DNA of 64,000 bases, from contig NZ_OU957226.1 of assembly GCF_918731615.1 (NCBI RefSeq), positions 1,364,001-1,428,000 on the forward strand, in the 5' to 3' direction. Positions within the stretch are counted from its first letter, which is position 1. Each line of letters starts with the position of its first letter. Shown here one piece after another: positions 25,888 to 34,370 of the stretch. The stretch comes from Flavobacterium sp. CECT 9288. Its GTDB lineage: Bacteria; Bacteroidota; Bacteroidia; Flavobacteriales; Flavobacteriaceae. The position numbers and the translations under genes are program-made. Under the pieces are notes generated by a model, which had not been told where the DNA came from, did no database searches, and saw nothing but the letters and a program-made list of their open reading frames with translations.

Positions 25888-26799
25888 CTAAACTATGATA
25901 GACTTTCCTTCAAAAGCTTTTGTTTTGCCATTGTCTACATAAAAATCAATTCTACCTAAATTGATTCCGTAACATCCCACTTGATTCACTAATACATCTT
26001 TTCCTAGTTTGTTTTTTACCACCGAAGGTTTGTCTAAAAATGTATGGGTGTGTCCGCCTATAATCAAGTCAATATCTTGAGTAAGTTCGGCAAGTTTCAA
26101 ATCACAAATTTTGTTTGTTTCGTCTTTGTATTTATAACCTAAATGAGACAAACAAATCACAATATCGCATTTGTTTTCTTGTTTTAAAACTCGAACCATG
26201 TCTTGAGCTATTTCTAGAGGATCATTATAAACAGTTTCTTTATACATGCCTTTATCTACAAGTCCTGCAAGTTCAATTCCTAGTCCAAAAACTCCAACTT
26301 TAATGCCGTCTTTATTAAAAATTTTGAATGGTTTTACAAATCCATCCATAACTGTATTTTTAAAATCATAATTGGCCGAAAGAAATTCAAATTTTGCGTG
26401 ATGCATTTGAGCGCGCAGTCCATCAACGCCATTGTCAAAATCATGATTACCTATGGTAGAGGCGTCATACTGCATCATACTCATTAATTTAAATTCCAGT
26501 TCACCACCGTAGTAATTGAAATAGGGTGTGCCTTGAAAAATATCACCAGCATCTAGTAGAAGTACATTCGGATTTTCTTTTCTAATGCTTTCAATAAGAG
26601 CAGCTCTTCGTGCTACTCCGCCCATGTTTGCATTACGCGGATGATCAGCAGGAAATGGATCTATATAACTATGAACATCATTAGTATGTAAAATGGTAAG
26701 CTGTTTTGCTGTGGTTGTATCAAAACTACTTAGGGATAAACCTAAACTCAATAATGCTGATCCAGCAGCAGTTTTTTCTATAAATTCTCTTCTTTTCAT
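25888..26799 (-). CDS. Metallophosphatase, catalytic half of a split 5'-nucleotidase
   Basis: A 303-residue calcineurin-like phosphoesterase matching only the N-terminal domain of UshA-type 5'-nucleotidases. Metal-binding motifs are complete: HTNDVHSY, DAGDIFQGTP, GNHDFDNG, SHLGYK and GGHTHTF. The N-terminus MKRREFIEKTAAGSALLSLG resembles a twin-arginine signal, so it should act outside the cytoplasm. The missing C-terminal substrate-binding domain is encoded by the preceding gene on the same strand, 141 bases upstream. Together they probably hydrolyse nucleotides or similar phosphoesters. Confidence 0.88.
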   Translation of the reverse strand: MKRREFIEKTAAGSALLSLGLSLSSFDTTTAKQLTILHTNDVHSYIDPFPADHPRNANMGGVARRAALIESIRKENPNVLLLDAGDIFQGTPYFNYYGGELEFKLMSMMQYDASTIGNHDFDNGVDGLRAQMHHAKFEFLSANYDFKNTVMDGFVKPFKIFNKDGIKVGVFGLGIELAGLVDKGMYKETVYNDPLEIAQDMVRVLKQENKCDIVICLSHLGYKYKDETNKICDLKLAELTQDIDLIIGGHTHTFLDKPSVVKNKLGKDVLVNQVGCYGINLGRIDFYVDNGKTKAFEGKSIIV

Positions 26800-26940
26800 C
26801 GTGTATATTTTGTCTAATTGATTTTCTTGAAAATGAATTAGGATTTCTTTTTATTTTTTTTGCTGTAAACGCAGGTGAGTTTTTTTTTAAAAGATATTAT
26901 TATCTATTATCTATTTTAAAATCATTAATAAAATTAGATA

Positions 26941-27723
26941 TTACTTTTCTTCGGTAATTCTAACATCATCAATCACAGGTATGGTATCTACTTCTTTAAA
27001 ATAATCAATTAGAATATTACGAAGTTTGTATTCTAAATCAAACTTTTGAATTCCTTTCTTAAAAAAGTTCATGTTATCACCACCATTAGCAAGATAATCA
27101 TTGGTTCCTACATAATAAGTGGTGTTTGCATCTAAAGGATTTCCTTGAACCATTATGTTTTTAGGATTGTTATTAGCATCAATAGTAAAAGTTATTCCAG
27201 CTAATGGATGTGGTTTTTTTTCAGCAATAAAAAAAGTAACCATCTCAAGTATTTGTTCTCCTTTTAAGGCAATAACAACTAAACTGTTTTCAAAAGGCAT
27301 GATTTCAAATGCAGTTCTTGCTGTCACATTCCCTTTGGGTAATATAGACCTTATTCCGCCGCTATTTAAAATGCAAATATCAATTTTCTTTTTTTCTCTG
27401 GCTTGAAAAACAATATTTCCGCGTAACAAAGTCACATCAGCCATAAGATTTCCAATTTTTGTTTGCCATTTTCCGTTGCTTTTATCTAATGTTTCCGGAC
27501 AAAAAGCAAGTACACTGTCAAGATCTTTGTTGATATGTTCTCTATAAGGTTTGACAAAATTTTCTATTTCAGGGTTTGTTCCTTGTTTATCAGTTACTGC
27601 GACTCTTTTACCTTCAATTTTAGTAACAGTGTAACTTTGTTTACTGCAGGATGCAATAAAAAAAAATGTTAAGAATATAACAAAAAGTTTAGAAACATCG
27701 TTATACTTTTTTAGATTTACCAT
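26941..27723 (-). CDS. 5'-nucleotidase C-terminal domain lipoprotein, substrate-binding half
   Basis: A 260-residue lipoprotein (lipobox FFIASC) consisting of just the 5'-nucleotidase C-terminal domain. The substrate-binding motifs are LNSGGIRS, EIMPFENSLV and DYLANGGDNM, the latter matching the NGGDG(Y/F) loop. It lacks all metal-binding motifs, so it needs a partner: the metallophosphatase gene follows on the same strand. The domain order in the operon (C-terminal half first) is the reverse of the fused enzyme. Confidence 0.87.
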   Translation of the reverse strand: MVNLKKYNDVSKLFVIFLTFFFIASCSKQSYTVTKIEGKRVAVTDKQGTNPEIENFVKPYREHINKDLDSVLAFCPETLDKSNGKWQTKIGNLMADVTLLRGNIVFQAREKKKIDICILNSGGIRSILPKGNVTARTAFEIMPFENSLVVIALKGEQILEMVTFFIAEKKPHPLAGITFTIDANNNPKNIMVQGNPLDANTTYYVGTNDYLANGGDNMNFFKKGIQKFDLEYKLRNILIDYFKEVDTIPVIDDVRITEEK

Positions 27724-27744
27724 TTTAAATGCGACTTTATTAAT

Positions 27745-27752
27745 TAATTTTG
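27745..27752 (+). promoter_or_regulatory. Putative -7 element of the DUF6913-dapA unit
   Basis: TAATTTTG, a full match to TAnnTTTG, 18 bases before the ATG at 27771. Confidence 0.48.
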
Positions 27753-27770
27753 TAATCAGGTAAAAGTAAT

Positions 27771-28289
27771 ATGTTTTTGAATCACATTAAAAATTTTTGG
27801 GTAAAAAAAACATTAAATAAAAAATTACAAAGTTCATCTCTTTTGGTGGTACCTTCATCGGTAAAAACTATTGGAGTTCTAGTTGATGGAATCGGTTTTA
27901 CAAAAACAAAACTTTTGGTTAATGAACTTGTGTTGGGAGGAATTCTTCCTGAAAATATAGCGATACTTCAGTTTAAGAAAGATTCGGTCAATCAAATTAA
28001 AGATGAGTTTCCGAGTTTGGAACACGCTCATTTACAATGGAACGGAGGATTTAGTGGTGTTGCTCCAAAAGAGTTTTTGAGTAAAAAGTATGATGTGTTA
28101 ATAAGTTATTATGATCTAGAAGAGGCAATTTTAATGCAACTTACACATTCAACAAAGGCTGGTTTTAAAGTAGGTTTTGCATCAGTTGATACTCGATTAC
28201 ATCATTTTACCATCCAAACTTCTCTTGAAAATCATGTGGTTTTTGTAAAAGAGTTTTTTAAAATTTTAAAATTACTAAATAAAATATAA
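27771..28289 (+). CDS. DUF6913 family protein
   Basis: A 172-residue protein without signal peptide, alternating strands and helices. I recall this type as DUF6913, common upstream of dapA in Flavobacteria. Segments SSVKTIGVLVDGIGFT and KYDVLISYYDLEEAILMQL suggest an alpha/beta fold; the C-terminal part resembles no enzyme I know. It ends 6 bases before dapA and is likely co-transcribed with it. Confidence 0.72.
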   Translation: MFLNHIKNFWVKKTLNKKLQSSSLLVVPSSVKTIGVLVDGIGFTKTKLLVNELVLGGILPENIAILQFKKDSVNQIKDEFPSLEHAHLQWNGGFSGVAPKEFLSKKYDVLISYYDLEEAILMQLTHSTKAGFKVGFASVDTRLHHFTIQTSLENHVVFVKEFFKILKLLNKI

Positions 28290-28295
28290 TTCAAT

Positions 28296-29177
28296 ATGCA
28301 ATCATTAATAGGTACAGGTGTTGCTCTTGTAACTCCTTTTAAAAGCGATTTTTCAATAGATGTTGATGCTTTAAAAAGAATAGTCAATTATTCCATTGAA
28401 GGTGGAATAGAATATCTGGTAGTATTAGGTACTACTGCAGAGAATGCTACCTTATCACAAGAGGAAAAAGAACTAGTTATTGCAACTGTCATTGAAGCAA
28501 ATAATGGTGCATTGCCACTTGTTTTAGGGGTAGGAGGAAACAATACTGCTAAGGTTGTTGCAGAGTTAGAGACTAGAGATTTATCAGCATTTACGGCAAT
28601 TTTATCTGTATCACCATATTATAATAAACCAACTCAAGAAGGAATTTATCAGCATTTTAAAGCAGTTGCAGAGGCTTCTCCGATACCTGTAATTTTATAT
28701 AATGTTCCAGGAAGAACGGCAAGTAATATGCTACCAAGCACTGTATTGCGTTTAGCACATGAATTTAAAAATGTAGTAGCTATAAAAGAGGCAGCTGGTG
28801 ATTTAGTGCAAGCCATGCAATTGATACAGAATAAACCATCGGACTTTTTAGTAATTTCTGGAGATGATATGATTGCTTTACCAATGGTTTTGGCTGGAGG
28901 AGCAGGTGTAATATCTGTGATTGGTCAAGGTTTTCCAAGGGAGTTTTCAAATATGATTCGACTTGGTTTAGAACGTAAAGTTGACGAAGCTTTTAAAACC
29001 CAATATCTACTTGCTGATAGTATTGATATGATTTTTGAACAAGGAAATCCTGCAGGAATTAAGCAAATCTTTCAATCCTTAGGCATTGCTTCTAATACGG
29101 TAAGATTACCATTAGTAACCGTGGATGAATCACTAGAAAAAAGAATTGATACATTTGTAAAAAAAATCAACGGATAG
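28296..29177 (+). CDS. dapA: 4-hydroxy-tetrahydrodipicolinate synthase
   Basis: A 293-residue TIM-barrel aldolase that condenses pyruvate and aspartate semialdehyde, the first step committed to lysine and diaminopimelate. The Schiff-base lysine is in [10 protein letters not shown], the tyrosine in [10 protein letters not shown], and the substrate loop is GTTAENATL. It sits at the head of a run that continues with bamD, rpoZ, coaBC, DUF4835 and recN, a gene order conserved in this phylum. Confidence 0.96.
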   Translation: MQSLIGTGVALVTPFKSDFSIDVDALKRIVNYSIEGGIEYLVVLGTTAENATLSQEEKELVIATVIEANNGALPLVLGVGGNNTAKVVAELETRDLSAFTAILSVSPYYNKPTQEGIYQHFKAVAEASPIPVILYNVPGRTASNMLPSTVLRLAHEFKNVVAIKEAAGDLVQAMQLIQNKPSDFLVISGDDMIALPMVLAGGAGVISVIGQGFPREFSNMIRLGLERKVDEAFKTQYLLADSIDMIFEQGNPAGIKQIFQSLGIASNTVRLPLVTVDESLEKRIDTFVKKING

Positions 29178-29214
29178 GTTTTTGAAATCAATTTTTTTAA
29201 CAAAAAAAATATAT

Positions 29215-29245
29215 TTTGTATTCGCTGAATTAATACCTAAATTTG
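29215..29245 (+). promoter_or_regulatory. Putative -33/-7 promoter of the bamD operon
   Basis: TTTG at 29215-29218, 19 bases, TAAATTTG at 29238-29245. The start codon is at 29303. The short leader begins with a small CCGA-AACT-TCGG hairpin followed by TAGGTAGG and seven T's. Confidence 0.65.
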
Positions 29246-29302
29246 CCACCGAAACTTCGGAATGATAGGTAGGTTTTTTTAGCTTACAAATCATTATAAA
29301 AT

Positions 29303-30103
29303 ATGAAAATGAAAAAAATAATATATCTCGTTTTAACTGTTGCCTTACTCAGCTCTTGTAATGAATATCAAAAAGCATTAAAATCTGAGGATGTTGCTGT
29401 GAAATTTGAAATGGGAACCAAGTTATATGATGCTGGTAAATACTCTAAAGCATTAAAAATTTTTGAACAAATTGCACCTGCCTACAGAGGAAAGCCGCAA
29501 GCTGAAAAATTATTTTTTATGTTTTCTCAGTCCTACTATAAAACAAATCAATTTTACTTAGCAGGATATCAGTTTGATAATTTTGTTTCGAGTTATCCAA
29601 AAAGTGAAAAACTAGAAGAAGCAGCCTATTTAGGAGCAAAAAGTTATTCGATGTTATCTCCTGTTTATAGTTTGGATCAAACTGACACTAACAAGGCATT
29701 AGATAAGCTTCAAAATTTTATAGATGCATATCCAAATTCGCAATATGCAAAGGATGCTAATTTAGCCGTAAAAGCTTTGAGTGAAAAAGTGGAGAAAAAA
29801 GTATATGAAAACGCAAAGGGGTATCACACCATTTCTGATTATAAATCAGCTATAGTTGCGCTTGAAAATTTTATAGTTGATTATCCTGGTACGAAATACA
29901 AAGAAGACGCTTTGTATTACAAACTAGATTCAGCCTATCAACTAGCCATTAATAGTATTCCTTCAAAAATGCAAGAGAGGTTGAATGTTGCTAAAGTTGC
30001 TCAAGCTAACTTGGTGAAATTTAACCCAGAATCAAAATACAAGAAAGAAGCTAACGACATGTTAGTGAGAATAGAAAAAGAGTTACAAAATTTTACTAAA
30101 TAA
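29303..30103 (+). CDS. bamD: Outer-membrane assembly factor BamD
   Basis: A 266-residue lipoprotein (lipobox LLSSC) with tandem TPR-like helix pairs: KALKIFEQIAPAYRGKPQAE, AGYQFDNFVSSYPKSEKLEEAAYL, KLQNFIDAYPNSQYAKDANL and ALENFIVDYPGTKYKEDALY. This is the BamD/YfiO layout; BamD binds BamA and helps insert beta-barrel proteins into the outer membrane. It is followed by rpoZ after 8 bases. An alternative ATG 6 bases later would change little. Confidence 0.93.
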   Translation: MKMKKIIYLVLTVALLSSCNEYQKALKSEDVAVKFEMGTKLYDAGKYSKALKIFEQIAPAYRGKPQAEKLFFMFSQSYYKTNQFYLAGYQFDNFVSSYPKSEKLEEAAYLGAKSYSMLSPVYSLDQTDTNKALDKLQNFIDAYPNSQYAKDANLAVKALSEKVEKKVYENAKGYHTISDYKSAIVALENFIVDYPGTKYKEDALYYKLDSAYQLAINSIPSKMQERLNVAKVAQANLVKFNPESKYKKEANDMLVRIEKELQNFTK

Positions 30104-30111
30104 ATAAAGTC

Positions 30112-30429
30112 ATGGATTTAAAAAAGACGAATGCTCCTGTAAACACAATTACATACAACAAAACTGTAATTGAAGAACCAACGGGTAACGTATATGAAGC
30201 AATAACGATTATGGCTAAAAGAGCAAATCAAATCAATTCTGAAATTAAAAAAGAATTGACTGAGAAATTAGAAGAGTTTGCTACTTATAACGATAGTCTT
30301 GAAGAAGTCTTTGAAAATAAAGAACAAATTGAAGTTTCTAAATTTTATGAAAAATTACCTAAGCCACATGCGTTAGCAGTTCAAGAATGGTTAGATGGTA
30401 AAATATATCATAGAGATTCAAACAAATAA
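30112..30429 (+). CDS. rpoZ: DNA-directed RNA polymerase omega subunit, Bacteroidota type
   Basis: A 105-residue protein with the omega core GNVYEAITIMAKRANQINSEIKKEL, which corresponds to the N-terminal helices of RpoZ, and a long acidic C-terminal half special to this phylum (EWLDGKIYHRD). Omega helps assemble and stabilise RNA polymerase. Its place between bamD and coaBC agrees with the common rpoZ-coaBC linkage. Confidence 0.9.
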   Translation: MDLKKTNAPVNTITYNKTVIEEPTGNVYEAITIMAKRANQINSEIKKELTEKLEEFATYNDSLEEVFENKEQIEVSKFYEKLPKPHALAVQEWLDGKIYHRDSNK

Positions 30430-30437
30430 TTAGTACG

Positions 30438-31655
30438 ATGTCAGTTTTACAAGGTAAGAAAATTCTACTTGGAATTTCTGGTGGAATTGCAGCCTATAAA
30501 ACAGCTACATTAGTACGACTTTTTATTAAAGCAGGTGCACATGTCCAAGTGATAATGACACCTGCTTCTAAGGATTTTGTCACGCCACTTACGTTATCTA
30601 CTTTATCTAAAAATCCAGTTCATTCTAATTTTTATGATCAAGAAAATGATAATGAGCAGTGGAACAATCATGTTGAATTAGCACTTTGGGCTGATTTAAT
30701 GATAATTGCTCCAGCTACTGCAAATACATTGTCTAAGATGACTAATGGAACTTGTGATAATCTTGTAATTGCTACCTATCTATCAGCAAAATGTCCGGTT
30801 TACTTTGCACCAGCAATGGATTTAGACATGTATAAACATGCTTCTACGTTACAAAGTTTTGAAGCCTTAATTCGTTATGGTAATATTTTAATTCCTGCCG
30901 AAACAGGTGAGTTGGCTAGCGGTTTATCTGGTGAAGGCCGAATGGCAGAGCCTGAAAATATTATTGCTTTTATTGAAAATGATTTAAATAGTAAGTTACC
31001 ACTTAAAGGAAAAAGAATTTTAATTACCGCAGGTCCAACTTACGAAGCTATAGATCCAGTTCGTTTTATTGGGAATCATTCATCTGGTAAAATGGGTTTT
31101 GATATTGCAATTAGTGCTGCAAATAGAGGAGCAACGGTTTACTTAGTCACAGGGCCTACACATTTTAAAGTGAGTAATAGTTTGATTAATGTAATACCAG
31201 TAGTGTCTGCAGAGGATATGTATAAGGCCTGTCATAATGTATATGATTCAGTTGATGTTGCCATTGCAGCCGCTGCAGTTGCTGATTATAGACCGAAAAA
31301 TATTGCTGAACAAAAAATTAAAAAAACCGAAGAAAGCTTTACAATTGAACTTGAAAAGACTAAAGATATTCTTGCCTCTATGGGAGAAAAGAAAAAAAAT
31401 CAATTTTTAATAGGGTTTGCATTAGAAACTGAAAATGAAATTGAAAATGCAAAGTTGAAAATCAAGAAAAAAAACTTAGATTTGATCGTTCTTAATTCGT
31501 TACAAGATCAAGGTGCAGGTTTTGGAAAGCTAACGAATAAAGTAACTTTTATAGATCAATCATTCCAAGTATCTCCAATGGATTTAAAATCCAAAGAAAA
31601 AGTTGCAGATGATATTATGGATAAAGTATGTCAGCATTTTGAAATAAAGATATAA
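30438..31655 (+). CDS. coaBC: Bifunctional phosphopantothenoylcysteine decarboxylase / phosphopantothenate-cysteine ligase
   Basis: A 405-residue fusion enzyme of coenzyme A synthesis. The N-terminal CoaC flavoprotein part has GGIAAYKTATLVRLFIKAGA, PATANTLSKMTNGTCDNL and PAMDLDMY; the flap with the acid/cysteine motif appears as SGLSGEGRMAEP. The CoaB part begins around residue 188 with GKRILITAGPTYEAIDPVRFIGNHSSGKMG and includes AAVADYRP. It is full length and coupled to rpoZ by an 8-base gap. CoaE, the last CoA enzyme, is encoded at 36688 in this window. Confidence 0.96.
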   Translation: MSVLQGKKILLGISGGIAAYKTATLVRLFIKAGAHVQVIMTPASKDFVTPLTLSTLSKNPVHSNFYDQENDNEQWNNHVELALWADLMIIAPATANTLSKMTNGTCDNLVIATYLSAKCPVYFAPAMDLDMYKHASTLQSFEALIRYGNILIPAETGELASGLSGEGRMAEPENIIAFIENDLNSKLPLKGKRILITAGPTYEAIDPVRFIGNHSSGKMGFDIAISAANRGATVYLVTGPTHFKVSNSLINVIPVVSAEDMYKACHNVYDSVDVAIAAAAVADYRPKNIAEQKIKKTEESFTIELEKTKDILASMGEKKKNQFLIGFALETENEIENAKLKIKKKNLDLIVLNSLQDQGAGFGKLTNKVTFIDQSFQVSPMDLKSKEKVADDIMDKVCQHFEIKI

Positions 31656-31710
31656 TTCTATTTTTCAATTCAATTTAATCAAAACATAATCGTATAGCAG
31701 AAATTTGAAG

Positions 31711-32595
31711 ATGAATAAAATAATCCCTTTTTTGTTATTTTTTATTTGTGGAATTGTTCATTCGCAACAGTTGAACTGTACAGTTACGGTTGATTCACAA
31801 CGATTGAGTGTCACCAATCAACAAGTTTTTAAAACACTGCAAACCTCATTAAATGAATTTGTAAACAAAACAGATTGGACAGGACAACCCATGAAGCAAG
31901 TTGAAAAAATAAACTGCTCTATGTATATTACTATACTTTCTAATAGTGCAGATCAGTTTACAGCAAGCATACAAGTCCAGTCTTCAAGACCAACTTTTAA
32001 TTCTACATACGCATCCCCAGTTTTTAATTTCAACGATAAAGATTTTAATTTTAGATATACTGAGTTTGAAAATTTATTTTTCAATCCAGCTTCATTTGAT
32101 TCAAACTTGGTGTCAGTTGTGGCTTTTTATAGCTATTTAATTTTAGGATTAGATGCAGATTCGTTTGTGTTAGAATCAGGTAATCCAAATTTAGAAATTG
32201 CTCAAAATATTTGTAACGTAGCACAACAAAGTGGTGCTCGAGGTTGGAGTCAAGCTGATGGGAATCAAAACCGCTTTTTTTTAATAAACGATTTATTAGC
32301 TCCTCCCTTTAAACAAATTAGAGAGACAATGCTGGATTATCATCTAGGTCTTGATATAATGAGTCAGGATTTGAAACTTGGTAAAGAAAAAGTAAAACTT
32401 GCATTATCTGGTTTGTCTAAACTTAGTGGATCACGACCAAATGCATTTATAACCCGTGTTTTTTTTGACGCCAAATCAGATGAAATTGTTTCCATATTTT
32501 CAGGAGGTCCTAGCATTCCTATTTCAGATTTAGTTGATGGTCTCAACAAAACGTCACCATTGAATTCAAGTAAATGGGCTTCTATTAAATTCTAG
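31711..32595 (+). CDS. DUF4835 family secreted protein
   Basis: A 294-residue protein with signal peptide (IIPFLLFFICGIVHSQQ) and the DUF4835 sequence pattern, including the early LNCTVTVDSQ and the central FYSYLILGLDADSF. The family is almost exclusive to Bacteroidota and is usually found between coaBC and recN, as here. It is thought to be periplasmic or surface-exposed, but no function is assigned. The start is the ATG at 31711; the TTG six bases earlier is less likely. Confidence 0.85.
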   Translation: MNKIIPFLLFFICGIVHSQQLNCTVTVDSQRLSVTNQQVFKTLQTSLNEFVNKTDWTGQPMKQVEKINCSMYITILSNSADQFTASIQVQSSRPTFNSTYASPVFNFNDKDFNFRYTEFENLFFNPASFDSNLVSVVAFYSYLILGLDADSFVLESGNPNLEIAQNICNVAQQSGARGWSQADGNQNRFFLINDLLAPPFKQIRETMLDYHLGLDIMSQDLKLGKEKVKLALSGLSKLSGSRPNAFITRVFFDAKSDEIVSIFSGGPSIPISDLVDGLNKTSPLNSSKWASIKF

Positions 32596-32602
32596 GGTTT
32601 AC

Positions 32603-32610
32603 TATATTTG
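32603..32610 (+). promoter_or_regulatory. Putative -7 element of recN
   Basis: TATATTTG, matching TAnnTTTG, 26 bases before the recN ATG and 8 bases after the DUF4835 stop, suggesting recN has its own promoter. Confidence 0.45.
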
Positions 32611-32636
32611 TACACCTATTTCCAAATAACAATTAC

Positions 32637-34289
32637 ATGATAACGTCACTTTCTATAAAAAACTATGCTTTGATAGAGAAATTAACTATTGATTTTTCTA
32701 GCGGTTTTTCTATTATAACAGGAGAAACAGGAGCAGGTAAATCTATAATTTTAGGTGCTCTAGGTCTTGTTTTAGGAAAAAGAGCCGACTTAACTTCACT
32801 AAAAAACAAAGAAGAAAAATGTGTAATTGAAGCTCACTTCGATATTTCTAAATACAGTTTAAATTCCTTTTTTGAATCGAATGACTTGGATTTTGAAAAT
32901 GATACCATTATCAGACGTGAAATTTTGCCTTCGGGGAAATCTAGAGCTTTTATAAATGACAGTCCAGTAAATCTTCAAGAATTACAAGATTTGAGTGTTT
33001 TTTTACTTGACATTCATTCGCAACAGCAAACTCAAGAACTTTCAGATGAAAATGTTCAATTTGATATTATAGATGCAATAGCAGGTAATAAGGAGATTAT
33101 TACTAAATATCAATTGCTTTTAAAAGGGTACAAATCGGATACATCAAAATTAAATGCATTATTAAAAAAACAAAGCGAAGCTAAGAAAGAGCAAGAATAC
33201 AATACCTTTTTGCTAAATGAACTTGTTGAGGCTAAATTAAAATCTGGTGAACAAGAAATTTTAGAATCTGATTTTGAGAAGCTAAATAATGTAGAGATTA
33301 TTAAAGAATCTATGAGTAAATCTTTGGCTATAGCCAATGAAGAACAAATAGGAGTATTATACAATCTTAACGAAATTAAAAATTCGGTTCAAAAAATCGC
33401 CTCATTTTCAACTGAATACCAATCTTTGCTTGACCGAATTACAAGTATTACAATAGAGTTTGATGATATTACAGAGGAGATGGTTCGTCTTTCGGATAGA
33501 TTAATCAATGATCCTGAACAACTTAATCTAATAAGTCAAAAATTACAACTAATTTTCAGTCTTCAAAAAAAGCACCAAGTTGCTACTGTTGAAGAGTTAT
33601 TAGTAATTCAATCTCAACTTGAAAATGCTGTCATGGAACTTGGTAATATGGAAGATGAAATTGAAAATTTAACGGTTTCCATAGAGCAGAAAAAGAACGA
33701 TCTTAACAAATTAGCATTAAACATTAGTAATAATAGATCCGTTGCTATACCTGTTTTATCTGAACAATTAATTCAAATTTTAAGTACGTTAGGAATGCCC
33801 AATGTGCGTTTTAATATTGTTTTATCAGCTTCAGAATCATTTTTTGCAAATGGTAAAGACGAGCTTCAATTCTTGTTTTCTGCAAATAAAGGAACTGATT
33901 TTGGGATATTGAAAAAGGTAGCATCGGGAGGAGAGATGTCGCGTATTATGCTGGCTGTAAAAGCTATTTTGGCTCAATATTCAAAACTACCAACTTTAAT
34001 TTTTGATGAAATTGATACCGGAGTTTCAGGTGAAATTGCAATACGAATGGGGGAAATCATGAAACAAATGAGTCAATCAATGCAAATTTTTGCAATCACC
34101 CATTTGCCTCAAATTGCGGCTAAGGGAGAGGCGCATTTTAAAGTTTTTAAATCTACAATTGACGATGATACACAATCAGAATTAAAGTTATTAACTACTG
34201 ATGAAAGAATAGTTGAAATTGCCCAAATGTTATCGGGAACTGCCGTTACAGACTCGGCCCTTAATCATGCTAAAGCCTTGTTGAACTAA
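32637..34289 (+). CDS. recN: DNA repair protein RecN
   Basis: A 550-residue SMC-like ATPase acting early in double-strand break repair. The N-terminal MITSLSIKNYALIEKL and Walker A GETGAGKSI are typical, the middle (about 150-360) is coiled coil, and the C-terminal half has the ABC signature VASGGEMSRIMLAVK and Walker B LIFDEIDTGVSGE. The length matches the family. It closes the dapA-bamD-rpoZ-coaBC gene run. Confidence 0.96.
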   Translation: MITSLSIKNYALIEKLTIDFSSGFSIITGETGAGKSIILGALGLVLGKRADLTSLKNKEEKCVIEAHFDISKYSLNSFFESNDLDFENDTIIRREILPSGKSRAFINDSPVNLQELQDLSVFLLDIHSQQQTQELSDENVQFDIIDAIAGNKEIITKYQLLLKGYKSDTSKLNALLKKQSEAKKEQEYNTFLLNELVEAKLKSGEQEILESDFEKLNNVEIIKESMSKSLAIANEEQIGVLYNLNEIKNSVQKIASFSTEYQSLLDRITSITIEFDDITEEMVRLSDRLINDPEQLNLISQKLQLIFSLQKKHQVATVEELLVIQSQLENAVMELGNMEDEIENLTVSIEQKKNDLNKLALNISNNRSVAIPVLSEQLIQILSTLGMPNVRFNIVLSASESFFANGKDELQFLFSANKGTDFGILKKVASGGEMSRIMLAVKAILAQYSKLPTLIFDEIDTGVSGEIAIRMGEIMKQMSQSMQIFAITHLPQIAAKGEAHFKVFKSTIDDDTQSELKLLTTDERIVEIAQMLSGTAVTDSALNHAKALLN

Positions 34290-34307
34290 TTTTTTCTATT
34301 ATATTTG
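34281..34307 (+). promoter_or_regulatory. Putative promoter of fabV
   Basis: TATATTTG at 34300-34307 fits the -7 consensus; TTG at 34278-34280 or 34281-34283 gives a 19- or 16-base spacer. The ATG is 63 bases downstream. Confidence 0.52.
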
Positions 34308-34370
34308 TTCGTTTTTTCATCATAATCTTAAAACTAAAAACATTTATTTATAAAAATAATACCCAAAAAT

